DNA from: Dromaius novaehollandiae
Taxonomy: Eukaryota > Chordata > Aves > Casuariiformes > Dromaiidae
DNA length: 64,000 nucleotides
NCBI RefSeq assembly: GCF_036370855.1
Contig: NC_088113.1
Location: forward strand, 21,410,501 to 21,474,500
Reading direction: 5' to 3'
Every line of letters begins with the position of its first letter. The first letter of the stretch is position 1. Below the pieces are notes generated by a model that did not search any database, was not told the DNA's origin, and saw only the letters and a list, made by a program, of their open reading frames with translations. This document shows, one piece after another, positions 56,924 through 64,000 of this stretch. Both the position numbers and the translations under genes were made by a program.

Positions 56924-57100
56924 AGGAAGGAGAGAAGGTCCTGCCCAAAATCACCTTGGTGCCTGGGACCAGCCCCGGCAGAGCGAGGCCGAGGGCGGAG
57001 GCCGAGGGCAGCTGTCCCACACCACCAGCCTGCCCCCCGTGCCCGCCTGCCGCGGGCTTTCCTCGCCCCACGCGCGCCTTGCGCAGCCCACGGCCATTGG

Positions 57101-60717
<3,617 letters not shown>

Positions 60718-60756
60718 AGCGCAGGTGTGGGCTCCCCGGGCCGAGCCAGACGGGAA

Positions 60757-60762
60757 TTTAAA
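60757..60762 (-). promoter_or_regulatory. TATA-like element of the Lys/Glu/Pro-repeat gene
   Basis: The minus strand reads AACTTTAAATTCCC, with TTTAAA 40-45 bases before the ATG at 60717, the same element and spacing as in the WAP genes. Confidence 0.6.
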
Positions 60763-60769
60763 GTTCCTC

Positions 60770-62130
60770 CCAGGCAGACGTGGTTCAGGAATGGGAGGAA
60801 GCAGCTCACAGGTGACTTGCAAGAACCTCCCACACCTTACTGTCATTCTGCTCCCTAGAGAGCCACTCCAGCTGTCTTTCTTCACCCACAATGAAGATAC
60901 GAGCAGGATCCAGAGCTGTTACACGCTGCCACGGAAGACAAAATTAAGCAGCAGGAGGAAACTGAAAAGCCTGAATGTACAAAGGAAGAGTAACTTCCAA
61001 AATCTTTACCACTGCTCTTCTGTGGGAATCCCCACTGACTTGTACTTGCACGAGGCTGTGACTGATCCCCCCTGTGCTCGGACACCCAGAAGCATTCTGG
61101 TGACAGAGAATTTGTCTCAAGTCCCAACACAGAGGACTCTGCCAGTGTCTCCCTGAGATACGGGGCTGAAAAAGGCAAACCTCCCATGCGTATTATCCAA
61201 ACTGCGTTCTTTTCCTCCTGGTCACTTTGGTCAGTTCCTCACCCAAGAGTTCATAATCCTTTAAAAGGTATTTGTAATGCCACAAGAGTAGGTGTATTTT
61301 CCTAATTCCTAGAAAGCATTTTTGAAAGTATGTGAAATAATATACTTTCAGGGTAATTGCTTTATTGAGATTTGCAAAGGAAGTGGAAGTTACACTGTAG
61401 GAAAGAAAAAGTGTTAACTCAGAGACGAACTAGTTTAGAATGGTATCTTCCCTCTTCTGTCTCACTGCCTTAGAGGAACATAGCACTTAGACATGCACAG
61501 ATCTTGCATCATCAGTTTGGTAAATTGTTATACTTTAAAAAGGAGCAATAATGTTTCTTGGCAGACAGTTGACTTCTCACACTGCAGCATGACCAGCTTC
61601 ATTTCACTTTCACCTTAAAACTGAGGGAGAGTGGGGTGTGAATCACTCACATAGATGGAAAAACTTGATTTTTTTTTTTTTTTTTTTTTTTTTAAAGATT
61701 AGAGCTCTCAACTGAGACATTCTGGAAGACAGGGCATCTTCTGAAAGAACATACAGCAACAGCCCCGTCACTGCTTGCAAAGCAGATGCTTCAGGAAGTT
61801 GTGGGAACTCTGATTAATAGCAGTAATATCTCTATTGCAGTAAGGTGCACTGGGCTGCTAGGCTAGATTCTACCCAGACACAAAAGTTAGTCCTTGCCCT
61901 TACAATATAAGCAAAATCAAGACACATTGAATAGAAATTTCAAACAGTGGGAGGCAAGGGGGAAGAAAGAGGCACTGAGAACAGGTAGAGTTGTTACATA
62001 AAGTTGCTTTGGGTGTGGTTTGAAGGCTTCAAGTCTCTCAAAGGTTTTTGATTCATTTGAACTCTAATCCAACTCACAGCACTACAAGTTCAAGCTGCAA
62101 ATACAGCCATCTTTGGTCCCTGCAAAAAAG
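60770..62130. other. Intergenic, no gene seen
   Basis: AT-rich. Contains a 24-base poly-T tract at about 61671-61694 followed by aaagatt. No coding signal. Confidence 0.6.
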
Positions 62131-62137
62131 TTCCATG

Positions 62138-63784
62138 TCATTCCCCACTTCCTGCCTTCTGAAAAGGTATCTGCCAACTGACATCATCGTCACACATCTT
62201 CCTTAGAAGTTTTGCCTCATCCTTTCCCTTCTCTGTTCCTTCACACCAACCACCACCTGAAAAGAAAGCCATTAACACATGCAGTTAGCTCCTAAATTAT
62301 AACTTCAGCCTCAACAGTCATCTCAGCTGGCTACATCACCTTTGAAATTAAGGTGTACGTATTTGCAGATGAAATTTGTATTCATGCAGGCAGCACTGCT
62401 GGCTAATTCCCCTATTCCAAATGTAAATTCCCTTTGTTCCTAATGCTACTGTTTCAAATATGAGGTGCTATTTGCAGACCTTTGCAGGTCCAGTATCTAA
62501 ATCCTCTTTGAAAAACTGGCTCTCCCTCCAACATTTCTTTTGTCGGTTCCATTCATAACGAGTATGTTCCAGTTTCTTCAGCTTTACTAAAGGAAACTGC
62601 CAGGTTTTGGACTGAGTTCAAAGTCTCAGCAAACGAACTCGGTCTTCTCTCCCCATGTGCTCCTTCTCCTTTATGCTCTCCCTGAATCCAGTGTTACTAC
62701 AGTGCAACACGGAGGGTCTGTGCCCACGTACAGGAAAGCAGAAAGCATTCAGTGTGACCATTCACCCAGCCCAGCTAGAGACACACCTTAGGGTGCCCTC
62801 AGAGCAGCTTTCTGCAAAGTGCTTTCCCTCTGAAATCGCAGCCCTGACTCCCATCTCTACTCGCACTTCTATAGTTATGCTTAGGCTACTGGGCATAAAC
62901 TGCAGGGTTTACAGCGTTCACGCACGAGCACCCAACTAGTTCACAAATGAGCACCAAATTAATTCACGCATGAGCACCCGGTCATGTCACATATGAGAAC
63001 CCACACAGTTTAGGCATGAGCGCCCGATTATCGCATGCATAAGCAGCCAACTAGCACATGCATGAGTGCTTTATTGGTTTACTCACGAGCCCTGTTTCGG
63101 GCATAAGTCACAGGGTTTAGGTAGCAGGGGGCCAAAGTGGTGTCTGTGTGGGAGGAGGCCAGGAACTGCTGTGCATCCGTTACAGCCAGGCCCAGCCAGC
63201 TCTGGAATTAGCGTGAGCAACCTGTCACGTGCCAAAACAGCAGCCCGTCAGGGGACCCCGCTGAGATATACTGAAGAAACCTCCCTGCAAGGGGAGAAGA
63301 CGCATGAGGAAAGATGTAGAGAGACACACGGGGAGACGCCAGGGGAGACACATGGAGGGGGAGATGCACGGCTGGGGCACGCTCATGGAAGGGAGCGCTT
63401 CCTGACACAAGATGCACCCCTGCGGGACTGCAGCTGGGCGTGACCCACACCAGAGCAGCAACAAGAAGCACGGAGAGCAGCTGTTACACACACAGCCCTC
63501 ACCTCCTGCGCTGCCCAGTGCCTCACCCACGCAACTGGGATGGACTGAGCGCAACTCACAGCAAAAACAAGGCAATTTGAGCCCGAGACAGAGATTCACC
63601 AGACTAAGAACAACACTGAGGAGCCCTGTCACCAGGCTGAATGCCAACAGACCCAGGAGAACAAGAGGCACAGGAATCACTTCCCCTTTGCAACAGGTGG
63701 GATCAGAGCTCCTACTGCTTCCTTGCTCTGAATCCAGCAGAAGGGTCTGCTGAGTTGAAATGACTGGATGCTCAGTGGAACACT
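62138..63784 (-). CDS. 3' part of an unidentified single-pass membrane protein (5' end beyond the window)
   Basis: Two exons fit. 63527-63784 (258 nt) follows a good acceptor (gccttcccag|agtgttcc) and ends at a phase-1 donor (gtg g|gtgagg). It encodes a stalk starting ECSTEHPVIST, then a hydrophobic span of about 30 residues (VIPVPLVLLGLLAFSLVTGL and on to VNLCLGLK), then LPCFCCELRSVHPSC. 62138-62256 follows ttcttttcag, also phase 1, and encodes a short charged tail with EKGKDEAKLLRKMCDDDVSW, ending IPFQKAGSGE and a stop. The pattern (Cys-ending ectodomain, stalk, one TM, short tail) is that of a type I receptor such as a small TNF-receptor-family member, but I do not recognise the sequence. 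Further exons may lie in the 1.27-kb intron, and the ectodomain is outside the window. Confidence 0.5.
62919..63102. repeat. Degenerate 23-bp tandem repeat
   Basis: Eight units of exactly 23 bases starting at 62919, 62942, 62965, 62988, 63011, 63034, 63057 and 63080, with core (cac)gcatgagcaccc(aactagtt). Units diverge strongly but keep register. It lies in the intron of the membrane-protein gene. Confidence 0.85.
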
Positions 63785-64000
63785 CTGGGAAGGCAAAAGC
63801 CACAGGGTTTTAAGGATGAGACCTCACTGAAGGCAAAGAGAGCACTGTAATCTCACTAGAGCCTTCAAATCGCAGGTCCAAATTGCCTGCCTTCACTGGA
63901 GACTCACACTGAGAGTAAACGAAAAATTAAATGTACTGACACATTTACTTCCCCTTTTCTCTGCATCTGATTTCAAGGTAAAGATTGGTTTAATATATTT
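63785..64000 (-). other. Intron upstream of the transmembrane exon (partial)
   Basis: AT-rich sequence to the window edge with no further exon visible. Confidence 0.45.

Overview
The window is vertebrate nuclear DNA, most likely from a bird. It has small spliced exons with canonical splice sites, very GC-rich genes with short introns as on avian microchromosomes, and no bacterial-style operons. The left end is the 5' part of CTNNBL1 on the minus strand (exons 1-4, 14916 down to 2055; the rest lies beyond base 1). Its CpG-island promoter is near 14.5-15.65 kb. From 15.7 to 29.3 kb I see no convincing gene. Instead, short AT-rich blocks that look like conserved regulatory elements sit in GC-rich DNA.

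From 29.6 to 60.7 kb lies a WAP/WFDC gene cluster of secreted protease-inhibitor and innate-defence type genes. In order: (1) a minus-strand WAPx3-Kunitzx2 gene (29729-32989); (2) an orphan signal-peptide exon (35586); (3) WFDC2 (38735-40891, 124 aa, the best-recognised member); (4) a five-WAP gene (41790-43317); (5) a 19-exon, 817-aa gene with 16 WAP or WAP-like units and one Kunitz domain (44288-50711); (6) a minus-strand WAP-Kunitz gene (52086-52980); (7) a tiny gene with only a signal peptide and a Gly-Ser-Ala terminal exon (55553-55717); (8) a minus-strand gene (57101-60717) that uses a WFDC-type signal-peptide exon and a decayed WAP exon, but whose main exon encodes Lys/Glu/Pro repeats and a long Asp-rich tail. 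Every coding intron in the cluster is phase 1, so exons can be shuffled, duplicated or skipped without breaking the frame.

Gene 8 is the most striking locus. Its architecture parallels the mammalian semenogelin-type seminal genes, which arose from WFDC-locus genes by keeping the signal-peptide exon and replacing the inhibitor domain. The other notable observation is patterned cysteine loss: several WAP units have lost exactly the two partners of one canonical disulfide.

The right end (62138-63784, minus) holds the last two identifiable exons of an unidentified single-pass membrane protein whose 5' part lies outside the window. Base composition changes sharply near 14.5 kb and 58.85 kb, so the cluster and the regulatory region form one GC-rich block between AT-rich flanks. 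Exon coordinates are read by eye from splice sites, phase and cysteine spacing. Family names rest on motif recognition, not on a search.
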